A stretch of 64,000 nucleotides of DNA, from NCBI GenBank assembly GCA_003991915.1, contig RQTK01000079.1, positions 467,604 through 531,603 of the forward strand, written 5' to 3'. Positions 24,877 to 35,455 of this stretch are shown here, one piece after another. The translations under genes were made by a program, and so were the position numbers. The notes under the pieces were generated by a model. The model worked only from the letters and a program-made list of their open reading frames with translations. It searched no databases and was not told the DNA's origin. How positions within the stretch are numbered: the stretch's first letter is position 1; the number at the start of each line of letters is the position of its first letter. This stretch comes from Elysia chlorotica (taxonomy: Eukaryota > Mollusca > Gastropoda > Plakobranchidae).

Positions 24877-27800
24877 CTATAAATTGGTGCTGTAGTGTTG
24901 CTCTCCCAAGCTGTTAGTGCCAACTGACTTCTCGTCCACTTCGGGGTCAGTTTTTGCTAGGGAAGAAAAGCCATGTGTAGGATCTAGAGAAGCATCTTTT
25001 TCTCGCATCTGGTGGAGGCTGATGAAAAAAAAGTGATTGAATAAGAGCTAATCGAGCATGGTTATGTAGGAAGTATGCAACCCTTTTGAGAACTCATAGC
25101 TCAATGCTGTAGGCTTACATAAAATGTCAGTTTAATTATACTTATGACTTTAAGTGTTCTATATTTTACTTTTAGGTGCATCAACGCCCACACATTTTAT
25201 AATACAAAAAGGGGTAAATAAAACATGCTAAAAGTTGATAAATTCAAGAGTGTTTTTTACAATGGATAGTATATTAATTAAAATTGGCTTTACTACTTAA
25301 AATGCAGAACGTTCTAAAAATTAAAACAGACTCTTACCACCCATTTACTGTAGAAGCAGCGGCACTGATGCACGCGGCTGATCGGATATCTGCTTTACAC
25401 ATGACATGATCATTGTCAGTGTGAGAGTCCCGGTTGTCAGCTGGACAGGTCTGTTCAGGACACAATTCGTGCTCAGGCATCTCCCCACTGGGCTCTGTTA
25501 CTGGGTGATGCTGGTACTGACCTGAGCCAACCAGTCCGCAAGGAACATTCATGGTCATAGTCGATTCAGAAGAGTTTGCTGATCCATCAGATTCCTCTCC
25601 AGTTGTCTGAGTTATCACCCCTGTTCCGTTTTGGGCCTGTTTCAAACATGTATTCGATGCATTGGGTACATATGTTTTGTTTGCTTTAGCCGAATTATTT
25701 TCGAAGGTTTCCAAAGATATATTTTCTTGCATACCGTTATGAAATAAGGGGAATTTGTTGACTGTAGAAGATCTGTTTGAGTCTTTGCTCCAAAATTTTC
25801 CATCTAAACTGGTGCCATTGGTTTTGTGTGATTGAATGTCCTTTCGGTTTCTTGTTTTGTTACCGTGTGAACTAGATATAGTTGTAAGTTCAACACCAGA
25901 ATCACTGCAGCATGTATCAGAGTTGGACATTTTCAGCTGATTTTCGGGTTTATACCTATGTTTTTCCAAACAATTGGACCCTTGAGGGTCTACCTCATGT
26001 TTGTGAGTTTCACCTCCTGACAGGTTATCTTTCTTCTCTTTTGGCTCTACATGGTTTTTGTCTTTGATCTGGGTAGAATTATTTGCTTTGGCTAAATATT
26101 TTCGCCTGTGTTTACTTTCTTTATCAAGCTCAAAAGAATTTTCCACGACAGCTTCAGTCATTATTTCCCGTCTGGTGTCATTCAAACGCGAAAAGCGCTT
26201 GTGGTTATAGGGAAGGCCTGCTGGTTTTGCAGGCCCATCAGATCCACCATGACCGTGACTCCCGGCGCCCTCTGTGGGATCAGTCTCTGAAGTAATAGAA
26301 TTGTTAGAACAGGACGAGGCCTCGCCGCACCCACTGCCAAGTTCATTGTGGATTAGATCAGGGTCGCTTGTCTTCTGGGTTTCTGTAGGATTGTTTGGGG
26401 CCACACTATGACTCGGCTCCTCCTCGTCCTCCACAAAGAGAGGATTTTGGCAGCCCTTGAGCTCCGCGTTGCCGGTCTTTCCGCTGGCTGATGGCGTAGC
26501 AGGGGGCGGAGAAGCGGACTCTGAAAACAATTTATTGTTTTTAAACAAAAACATGTATTTTTTTCGTTTATATTTTATTCTATCAACCGTTTACACAACA
26601 TCCTAGCTATTATAGCTAAAGAATGTATTCAGTAAAATACGAGGTAGAATAACCTCAGTTTGAAATATCTTTAAAATGTTTCAAACAAATGTAAATGTTA
26701 TGGTAAAAGAAAGGCGCACAAAACATGACATATTTTTAATAGAAAATGGAGTTAGGATATTGCTTCATCAATAAAAAAATGGATACAATTAACAAATATA
26801 AAAAAATAATGCTTCAGAAACGCAGCAAAGTACTATTAGAACAAAGACTGTTCAAAAGGCATGTAAAAACATAGGCTTAAGTTGATGGTATCAAATTTGT
26901 TTTTTTAACTGTTGCAGTTATATCCTGATGATTTTTTCCCCCGACTTTTAGATGGTTGTTTATGGTTGTACATAATTATAATAATAATTATTATTATGGT
27001 GCACTATGCCAAACAGCGCTGAGAGAACCGTCTTTATAGTGCAGGTCAAACAACACAGCTACTTCAAGAAATTAACTGACTGGTTCTAGCATTTATGCTC
27101 TGTTTGTTTCATTTCATCTAAGCAAAGTCTTTTGTTGTTGATGTTAAGATACCTGCGTTGTTTTCCCGTGGCGTCGTGTCATTCTTGTACACAAAAGACG
27201 CTACTTGCAGTGTTTCTCCACTATCAAGGGAGGTAACCGCACCAGACTCCAAATCTTCATACGGATTGGCTGAGTTGTCTCCTTTCACGCTATTCGACCA
27301 GGGATAAAAATATTACAGAACATGCAAATCACTTAGAATATGACTAAAACGCTGTTATTTTTCATGAGATTTTCTCGTACATATGTGAAATAAGCTTATA
27401 TTATGATTAAAAAAAAAGACTCTAACAGGGCATATGTGCAATTCGACTTGTTACTATAAACCGAAAAAAAGGAAAGATAGTCACTTATGGTAAATTTTAA
27501 TCTAATGTAAAATGTGTATCTTCTGGCTCGTGATATACAAATACAAAGTTTAATTAAAAGTTTCATTTGTCTTTTTACGACATGGTTCCAGTAAATACCC
27601 ATCATGCATCTAAACGTTCACCCTAACAACTTATTGTACATGACATTGGTGCATTATTCTTTAATATTTTTATATTTTTTACATACTATGACAACACAAT
27701 AACAATAATGGCTATCGTGTGAAAAACCTCACTTGTTTCTCTTCTTGCTGATGGAGGTGACGACCATTGCGAAGAAAGCGATGATGAGCATGATGACCAC

Positions 27801-30800
27801 AATGATGACGCCAATCAGCCACTCTGGGAGGTGGTCGCCCACGATGTCTGAACGGCTGGTAGCGTTGTTCTAGCGAAACCAGAGCATAGCGTTAACAAAG
27901 TTACCCACACGATCTAAATGTCTGGTACCGAAATTATAGCAGAGTATTAACAAGGTCACCCACACTGTAGGTTGAGTTGAGTTGGTTTTAACGTCCACCA
28001 TCAGCTTCATATAGGCTATACTGTGGACGGATCCCAAGACTGACGTCTGACAACTTTATGTACTGCCACACACGAGACAGGGCGGGGATGCCATGACTCC
28101 TATCTCAGCCGGTCACATTATACTGACACGACCGTCCCAAACCAGTAGGGAGCGAAATCGCCAGGGCTCGAACCCGTTCCTTTTGCGTCAGAAGCCGATG
28201 TTCTACCCCAGGATCACAGCCCCCCCCCCCTTTCCCCAACACACACTGTCAGAATGGCTAGCAAAACCAGAGCATAGCATTAACAAGGTTCCCCACCTGA
28301 ATGGCTGGTAGCGTTGTTTTCTAGCGAAACCAGATAAGTAATAAGTTGTTGCTTAGCTCCAACGTCAGCATTATTACAGGCTATATTGTGGACGGACCCC
28401 AAGACTAAAAACGTCTGAAAATTGTACGTGCTGCCACACAGAGACAGCGCAGGGATACCATGATTCTGTCTCAGCAAAAGTCACATTCAACTGACACCGA
28501 TCCAACCAGTAGGGGACACGGTCGTCAGAGCGGGGCTCGATCCACGGACCTCCTCCCTTGGAAGATAATGTTTTACCCCAGAGCTATCGCAACCCACCAC
28601 CCCCTTCCCCAAAACCAGATCAGTGGATTAACAAGGTTCGAATGCTTGGTAGCATTGTATTTTGTGAACCCGGAAAATAACATTAATTTTTATAGTGGTT
28701 ACCTACAATGTCGCGAGCTGAACTGACGCAGGTGGTAGAGTGTTGGGCTCACAATCGATAGGTACTGGTTAGTGACTAATCGTTAGTATAATGTCGCCAG
28801 TTGAGACAGGAGTCGTAATATCCCCGCACTGTCCCTGTGTAGCAGCACTTGAAATTATAAGACGTTAAAAGATTGAGTGAGTGAACTCTATCCAATCTAC
28901 AAGTCGCTAGGCAAAATAATTACCCAGTTTTCTTTGTTAACTCATCTTATCGTAAAATCCTCTACCATAAGGTCAAGTCTCTAAAATCCCAGACACATAA
29001 AACACTCACAGAACATGAATATTGGCAGATCCGAAATTGGACGCTGAGTCCTCATGAAGGCATGTTGATTTTGATCTAAGTAAAGTATTGCACTAATCCA
29101 CAATGAATGCCATAGGTAAGGGTTAGCCTGATCTAATGTAAATGTAAAGGTAATTGGTTCGAAACAATCTGCAGCAATTGAAAAATGGACACAGGACAAG
29201 TCAAGACTTTGAAACCTCATAGTGTTTGCCTTTTTAATTTTATACAAATTATTTAGAGGAAGATTTTTGTAAAATGTATTATATTTTTAATGTTTCTAGA
29301 AATAGCTTTCTCAAAAATATTTTATAATAAGAAACTTAATTTTAAATGTCTATCCATTTCATTAATTTTATCGCACGAACGACGAGTTGTTTCCATAATT
29401 CTAAGTCGGGCTTTAAAAAAAGGTTCTTTTATCTTTCCTCCTTAAGGAGCCAGATTAAAAGGCTCATTTTTGCATTGATTTGCCCTTTAAATGAAAACTT
29501 GAAAAATAATAGAATTTTTTGTCACCTCGGACAATACCGTCAGTTGTACAAGTCTCTGATCATATTTACTTCCCCTAGGTCTTCCGAAGAATCCTATGCG
29601 AAAACGATGAACACTGCCTGAAATTCGAACCGCGCACCTCGTGCCCGTCAGTTAAAACCACAGACTGACTGAGCTGCCGTCGCTTCCTAGATCCCTAGAC
29701 TTCCATAACTGAAGGCATAAATGAATACTTTCACATTGAAGTTTGTACCTGTATCGCTGCCAAATGTGGGACTCACCTCAAGGTCTAGCGTTTTGAGCTG
29801 CCTGTGGAAGACATCCTCCAGGTCTTCGTCCACATAGAAGTCACTGATCTCCGATTCCGCCATGAGCTGTTTGTGGTGGTTTTGGATAACTGGAACTACA
29901 AGTGCCACACTCTAGTATTATTTGAGAAAACACTTTGAAGTTCAATATATAAGATGTGGTAATTCTTTTATTACTAAATCAACATGTATGCGCTTCAAGT
30001 TCCGCTGACAGAAAAAATCCCAAGTTAAGCAGTCCTCGTTTGAAAATAAACCAATTGAATTTCACAAAAACCATCTAAGTATTCTATGGTTGGATTTCTT
30101 ATCTATATTCAGGTCAAAAAGATTTTTCCATAGCATTGATTTCGAAGATTTGAGGAAAAAATAATACGAATTGTTTAAATATCAAACCTTCAAAATATGT
30201 ATAGCTGGTAAACTTCTTTACTACATAAAAAGGTTCAAAAATGGAAAAATTAAAAGATAATTATCAACAACTGTATGGGAATCAAATAGCAAAATTAAAA
30301 TATTCAAAAAGAATAGCTGTCAGACAGGAGATAGCCAGTACACATATAAAAAACACTTAATTTTAGCTACTCAAACTGTTCAGAGCAATACAGAGAAACG
30401 TATATGATGAGTGTTGCTGACATTTTTTAAAAAGACATTGCCTGATGTTTGATGAAAAAAGAAAAGGTTTTAAAGAGAGTTAATAATTGTTTCGAGAAAA
30501 TCTTTTGTATTTCAATGTTGGTTTTATTTTCTAACTGATAAAACTTTTATATGATAAAAAAAAAAGTTCAAACACGTTTTTATTAACAGTACCTGCATCA
30601 ACATTTACATAAAATTTAAAACAAATATCTTAGCTATTTCCTAAACTAAATATGAGGGATTTAAGACTTAAGTCCATACAGAATACATAGCACTGAATCA
30701 CTCGAATATTATTATATCTAAATATCTTAGTAACAAGCTCCGTTTTTATCATTGACTTTTTCTAATGTCTCCTCCAACGATAGAGCAATACGTGTTTTCT

Positions 30801-31106
30801 ACATCTAGAAGCTTGAGAAATCATCTTCTAAAGGCATTTCTTCATCTTTTCGCCTACTTACCTGCTTCCACTCACCCTCTGACTGACCAGAATGTGTTTG
30901 ACAGGTGCTGTCTCCAGCTGCATTGACTTTTTCTAATGTCTCCTCCAACGATAGAGCAATACGTGTTTTCTGCATCTAGAAGCTTGAGAAATCATCTTCT
31001 AAAGGCATTTCTTCATCTTTTCGCCTACTTACCTGCTTCCACTCACCCTCTGACTGACCAGAATGTGTTTGACAGGTGCTGTCTCCAGGCAATGACTTGG
31101 AGCAAG
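24877..31106 (-). CDS. Single-pass membrane protein, 3' part, long cytoplasmic tail (partial)
   Basis: Exons in transcript order are 31106-31033, 29911-29777, 27869-27733, 27289-27153, 26520-25338 and 25018-24877 (TAG). All sites are GT-AG and the phases agree. The extracellular end has two cysteines (CSKSLPGDSTCQ), an acidic stretch (FYVDEDLEDVF) and an N-glycosylation site NAT. Next come EWLIGVIIVVIMLIIAFFAM, a membrane helix of about 20 residues, and SISKKR as stop-transfer. The tail of about 480 residues is polar and Ser/Asn/Thr-rich with NPYEDLE and NPLF (an NPxF-type motif), and it ends Ser-Thr-Asn-Leu, a class I PDZ-ligand pattern. The family is not recognised; it looks like a receptor or adhesion molecule. 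The N-terminal exons and any signal peptide are upstream and not identified. Confidence 0.72.
25338..26520 (-). CDS. Large tail exon with stop-overlapping donor
   Basis: This 1183-nt exon encodes about 394 residues of the cytoplasmic tail. Its donor reads GGGTG/gtaaga. If unspliced, the next in-frame codons are TGG TAA, ending the protein as Asn-Gly-Trp. Spliced, TG joins C of the last exon to give Cys-Leu-His and the PDZ-ligand end. The open frame alone therefore understates the protein by about 46 residues. Confidence 0.75.
27733..27869 (-). CDS. Transmembrane exon of the membrane-protein gene
   Basis: This exon encodes NNATSRSDIVGDHLPEWL, then the hydrophobic helix and SISKKRN. The acceptor is cgctag and the donor is gtgagg. 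The acceptor region is repeated several times to the right (27848-28690), interleaved with SINEs. Confidence 0.8.
27968..28235 (-). mobile_element. tRNA-derived SINE, copy 1
   Basis: On the minus strand a tRNA-like head has an A-box region (CTGGGGTAGAACATCGG) and a B box (GGGTTCGAGCCC, near 28165). It is followed by a conserved body (CCGGCTGAGATAGGAGTC, ATCCCCGCCCTGTC, GTTGTCAGACGTCAGTCTTG) and a tail ending AAAACCAACTCAACTCAACC. This is the most complete copy in the window. Confidence 0.75.
28340..28612 (-). mobile_element. tRNA-derived SINE, copy 2
   Basis: This has the same order of parts on the minus strand: a degraded head with GGATCGAGCCCC, a body with GCTGAGACAGAATCATGG, and a tail resembling copy 1. 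It is diverged and has small indels. Confidence 0.65.
28715..28880 (+). mobile_element. tRNA-derived SINE, copy 3
   Basis: On the plus strand, GCAGGTGGTAGAGTGTTGGG resembles an A-box head. It is followed by AGTTGAGACAGGAGTCG, ATCCCCGCACTGTCC and TAAGACGTTAAAAGATTGAG, the family body. The tail is truncated. Confidence 0.6.
28881..30749. other. Introns of the membrane-protein gene
   Basis: Apart from the exon at 29777-29911 and a tRNA-like head, this is AT-rich intron sequence without supportable coding. Confidence 0.55.
29605..29690 (-). repeat. tRNA-like SINE head
   Basis: The minus strand reads GGCAGCTCAGTCAGTCTG, an A-box context, then GTGCGCGGTTCGAATTTC, a B box, about 40 bp apart as in a tRNA. 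The body downstream is not recognised. It is probably another SINE head or a tRNA pseudogene. Confidence 0.5.
30750..31088. repeat. 171-bp tandem duplication containing an exon end and donor
   Basis: Copy A (30750-30920) and copy B (30921-31088) differ by about one base (tctaca versus tctgca). On the minus strand each holds the same exon end (GAGTGGAAGCAG) and donor (gtaagtagg). The breakpoint lies inside the exon of copy B. In copy A, the junction created a fresh CAG before the exon-like 56 bp (30917-30862). Confidence 0.9.
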
Positions 31107-31297
31107 CTGTTTGTCAACGCCGTACCTTTTGACTCGGCGACTTAGCCCGATCAAGGATGGAAGAGACACGGATGCTGAGGGAAGGAGCGACGGCTTGGCT
31201 CTTACCCCCCGCCTTACACAGAGGGCATCCAACAAACTTTTGTGTTTGTTCAGATTTAGAGCCCGAGATTTGTTGTCCACATCTCACCAGAGCCAAT

Positions 31298-31298
<1 letters not shown>

Positions 31299-31378
<80 letters not shown>

Positions 31379-31392
31379 GTCTGTCTGTCTGC
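31299..31392. repeat. (CT)n microsatellite
   Basis: A long CT array with a CTGT end is followed by a CT-rich stretch to about 31570. It gives only Ser-Leu low-complexity frames. Confidence 0.95.
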
Positions 31393-34300
31393 CCCCCTCT
31401 CTCTCACTCACCGTCTCTCATTTTCTTTCACCGTGTCTTTTACCTTTTGTGTATCCATCTCGCACAACTCCCATCACGTCTCTACCCTCACTCCTCCCTT
31501 TCTGTCTTTCTCTCTTTATCTCTTTCTTTCTCATTCTCTCTTTCTATCTCTCTCGATCTCTCACACACTCACTTTAGACCCTTCTCCCTTCTCCATACCT
31601 TCACCTCAACGTTATAAAATCAGAGTAAAATACTCGTGCACAATGATTCTGTTTCATTGACAAAACATGTACATACATTTTCTGATTTAAGTCCGGTAGA
31701 AAAAATGAAGCATTCCTTTTTGCTGTTAATAAGTAGAAACTGAGTTGTCGTAAAGGTCCACACACCATTCTGTTCAGTTTTGAACATTCCCATAATCATT
31801 ATTGGCTTCAGACTGGGATAACTAGCTCAATCTGGCTCCTTTATATGTTTTGTTTTTCCGACAAGCAGAAATGTCGACAAATAACTACTTTGTTCAAGTA
31901 AAGCTATAAATTGAGTTAAAATATAGGTAGGATGAAAAAGAGTTCAAATAAAAGAAACAATTTTAACTAACTGCATCGTTCTTGTCCTTCAAATTTTATT
32001 TTTAAGAAGGAATTTCTAAATATTTGCCCTTTTTAGATTTTCTATCCCCATCATGTACAATGTACTGAAGGCACATGGTTTCCATCACACTTTATTTTTC
32101 AATCTACTTAAATAGCTTTATTTAAAATTTCTCCTTTGCTATATTCTCTTTTTCTTCTTGAAATATTGTTAGATTATGTTTTCAAGGTATTTAAAATTAA
32201 CCCTCCAAGCCTGTTGTTATTTCCATCTCGGCATCGCTTTTAATACATACCTAATTATTTTTAGTTAGTACTGTACTGCGGTAGTCTTTATGTAAGTGTA
32301 TCACTGTTGTGTTTTCGAAATTTGAAATAGCCCGCTGGGTTACAGAACCTGTTAAATTAATATTTATCAACAAAGAGGTTACGAGGGACGCGCCCATGGA
32401 TTTCCTCGGAAGGCTGTCTCTGACTACAAAACGCTGCAGGGACAAAACTCGCCTACTTTGGGACGTGACCTTAACTTCCGTCTCATTTCCTCCATCTTTA
32501 AAACTTCACATACGACTCGCTCGGCGGTTCAGAATCTTAACATTTTTTCTTAAATCTGTTCCGTCTAGACTATCTCCTTAGCCGCATTGAGGAGTGCGGA
32601 TTTTCAGCATTCACACTGCCTGTTTCTTTATTTAGTTGTGGCTTATGTTAGACTGAGCAAATAGACGAGTTATTTTGAGATGCTTCTTAACAAAGGATAA
32701 AGACAGCGACCATCCACTAATTGTCCTGGAGAAGAAAAAATGAAGTGCTCTGAAGTTCAGGGGCTAAAGACAAGGTTGTGTATATAATTATATTGACGGA
32801 GAGAAAGATGTGGAGACAAAGAGGTGAACAAGATACACACACAGACAACGGGAATGTGGGGGTTATTGATTATACTAGATGTACATTGACCGCATTACAT
32901 ACAAGGCTTAAAATGCTTTGCTTTTCGAAAATGTCACTTCCTAAAAAGTTCTAGAAGATATCTTCACAATTTACATTTCATAAAAAAACGTCCGTAATGA
33001 TTTTAAAGGTACTGGCGTGTTAAGCCTTATGAAACTTTTGAATTACATTCTATAAATGTTTGGTTTATTCAAAGTTTCTATTACAAAGCGTACTTGTTTA
33101 AACCAGGGGAAAGAAGAGCAAATTCGAATTAAAATAATTCGGACCAGTTTGGTCTGTAAGTGCTGTTTTTGTTAATATGATTCCATTTGATTTATATCTG
33201 GTTGTCCATATATCCGAAAGCCCTAATGTTTGTTTTTCTGCCTGACTGCCTCAATTCGCTTCTCCTCGTCTCCCTCACTGGTCTTGTAACAATTTTGTAA
33301 TCTCTTTCTTATCATTTTTTCGTCTAATAAAGAAGCGTTATTAATACTCTATTCTTCGGAGCCCCAACTATCTTTTTTCACGTGGTTTGTTTTGGTAGAA
33401 AGTGTTATTTACAAAACTATTAGTGAAAATATAATCCAAGCCATTCGCCAAGCAAAGAGCAATAATCTCCTGCTGTTGGTCTATTGTACTCTGGGCATCT
33501 CTCCAGTAATTTTGCTTGTCTACCGCCAGTCATATATAAGTATTTTTATGTTGGTTTTGTTTTCTTTAGATGTCTGTGATTGTACAGATTTGTTTTAATT
33601 TCAGAAAAATTAATGTTGCGAATTTCACCTCGCTTTTTACTTCAGTTTCACTTACCCGAACTAAGTTACTAAATAAAACAAGAGAAAAGTAAATGAAATT
33701 ACGACATAAAAGAGCAATGGATCTATATGTAAGCCAATCGTAAAACAAGCTGGTTTAAGAACATCGAAAATGTCCCAGGGGTGAGAAAAAAAAATAACTA
33801 GAGGCTGCTTTTGGTCTACAAAGAGGAAAGATCGTGGCATCAAACCAATAGAAGGAGAGATAACTCAGAATAGTCTCCAGTCATCGAATGAAGCCCTTAT
33901 AGCTTTGACAGTCCAAGCAGACCACGAGAGGAATGTTCATTATAGAATTTTAAAGTATGTTTTAAGTCTTTTACAGATTTCACTTGGAATGAACTCTGGT
34001 TTATTCACACTAGAAAGTGTTGGAGACAATTGTTTCGTAATATATTTGGATGTATTTTATGTGCTAATGTGTAAGAGACATGTCTTACTTTGCATAGATT
34101 ATAACTCAATAGTATGCAACCTTGTTTGCTTAACTTCATATGCTTGAATTTAAAAAGAAAAGAGCAACTAACACCAGCAAAAAATAGTTTTCATTTTCTC
34201 ACAATTGTATAAATTCCTTCATACCATTTACATACCCCTGTTTTGTTTTACAAGTTTATTCTTTGTATTATTCAATTGATATTATCTTCCCATCTTAATC

Positions 34301-35346
34301 TTGGCCCTTTTCATTCTTTGTGGCTTGTATTTTACACTGGATTGCTAATGAATATTACTATAAGAATACCTAATGACTTATATGTACTTGTGTAGCATAT
34401 GCCTACTTTAATGTATTTTAGTCATTGTAGGAGGCACAACAGCAATACAATGACGGCCATAAACACCAACGTCTTGACGTAGCCAACAAGCGTGAATGGG
34501 CCACCACATACGTTTTATTTGGTACTTTAAAGGGTGGGCATTTCAATATGTGGCCTACGCTTGAAAGAGCTTTCAAAGGGCCCTGTAGGTGTAGCTAGCA
34601 GTTCCAGTGTTGCCCTTAGTGACGCGTCCCTGCTCGGGTGGCTGTTTGGGAGAGAAGGGGGGGGGGGGTCCAGGTAACCCTGTTCCAGACACCGGGTCAG
34701 CGCTTGTCTTACCGGCCCAGGTTGGGACCAGGCAGTTACAGTCTGCATGGGGAATGTGCGCCTTTAGTGTGTGCAGAGGCGGGGCGCGAGCTTTCCTGGC
34801 TTTTATGAAATAATAGAGACATTCAGATAATGTTAGAAATATATTGTCCTTCCATAATTAGTTTTCTTATTATGACAATGTAAATCAAAGCAAAAAATGT
34901 TGGGCCGTTCCTTGTAGAATAGTTATGTCATGAAATAAATTACATCTGCTGTTACAGCTTGACAGTGTCATTTAAAAAAAAGGTTACAACTGCAGTCAAA
35001 TATTGTGTCTATGCTTCCACAAATAATTCGTATGAGAAAAGATAATTTGCAGTATCAAAGAAAAAAACGTATTATTCAAAACGTTGTCAACTTTAAAAGA
35101 TTAAGGTGTGTCATGGTTTAAAAAATACATAGGAAAAGTAACTAAAATTGTTTTGAAAATTGTCAAGAACAACAAAAAAAACACACGATTATGTCGCGAG
35201 ATATAATCGAAGATATAATTTTTAAAGTATTTTGATGGACTATGATAAGTACTGTTGATTCTCAAGCCGTCTGACGGCATTCCATGCTGAATTTTTTGTT
35301 TACAGTGCTTGGATTTGCAATCGTTACCTCTGAACTGTTTTTAGTT

Positions 35347-35347
35347 T

Positions 35348-35439
<92 letters not shown>

Positions 35440-35455
35440 ATTGTTGTTGTTGTTA
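35347..35455. repeat. (GTT)n microsatellite
   Basis: This is an imperfect GTT trinucleotide array of about 36 units. Its poly-Val frame is not a gene. Confidence 0.96.

Larger units (their letters stand above)
27848..28690. repeat. Splice-junction-derived repeats interleaved with SINEs
   Basis: Phrases from the start of the transmembrane exon and its acceptor (GGCTGGTAGCGTTGTTCTAG, CGAAACCAGAGCATAGC, TTAACAAGGT) recur near 27848-27910, 27930-27962, 28262-28340 and 28625-28685. Two minus-strand SINE copies lie between them. This looks like a local array later invaded by SINEs, or duplications seeded by them. Confidence 0.7.
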
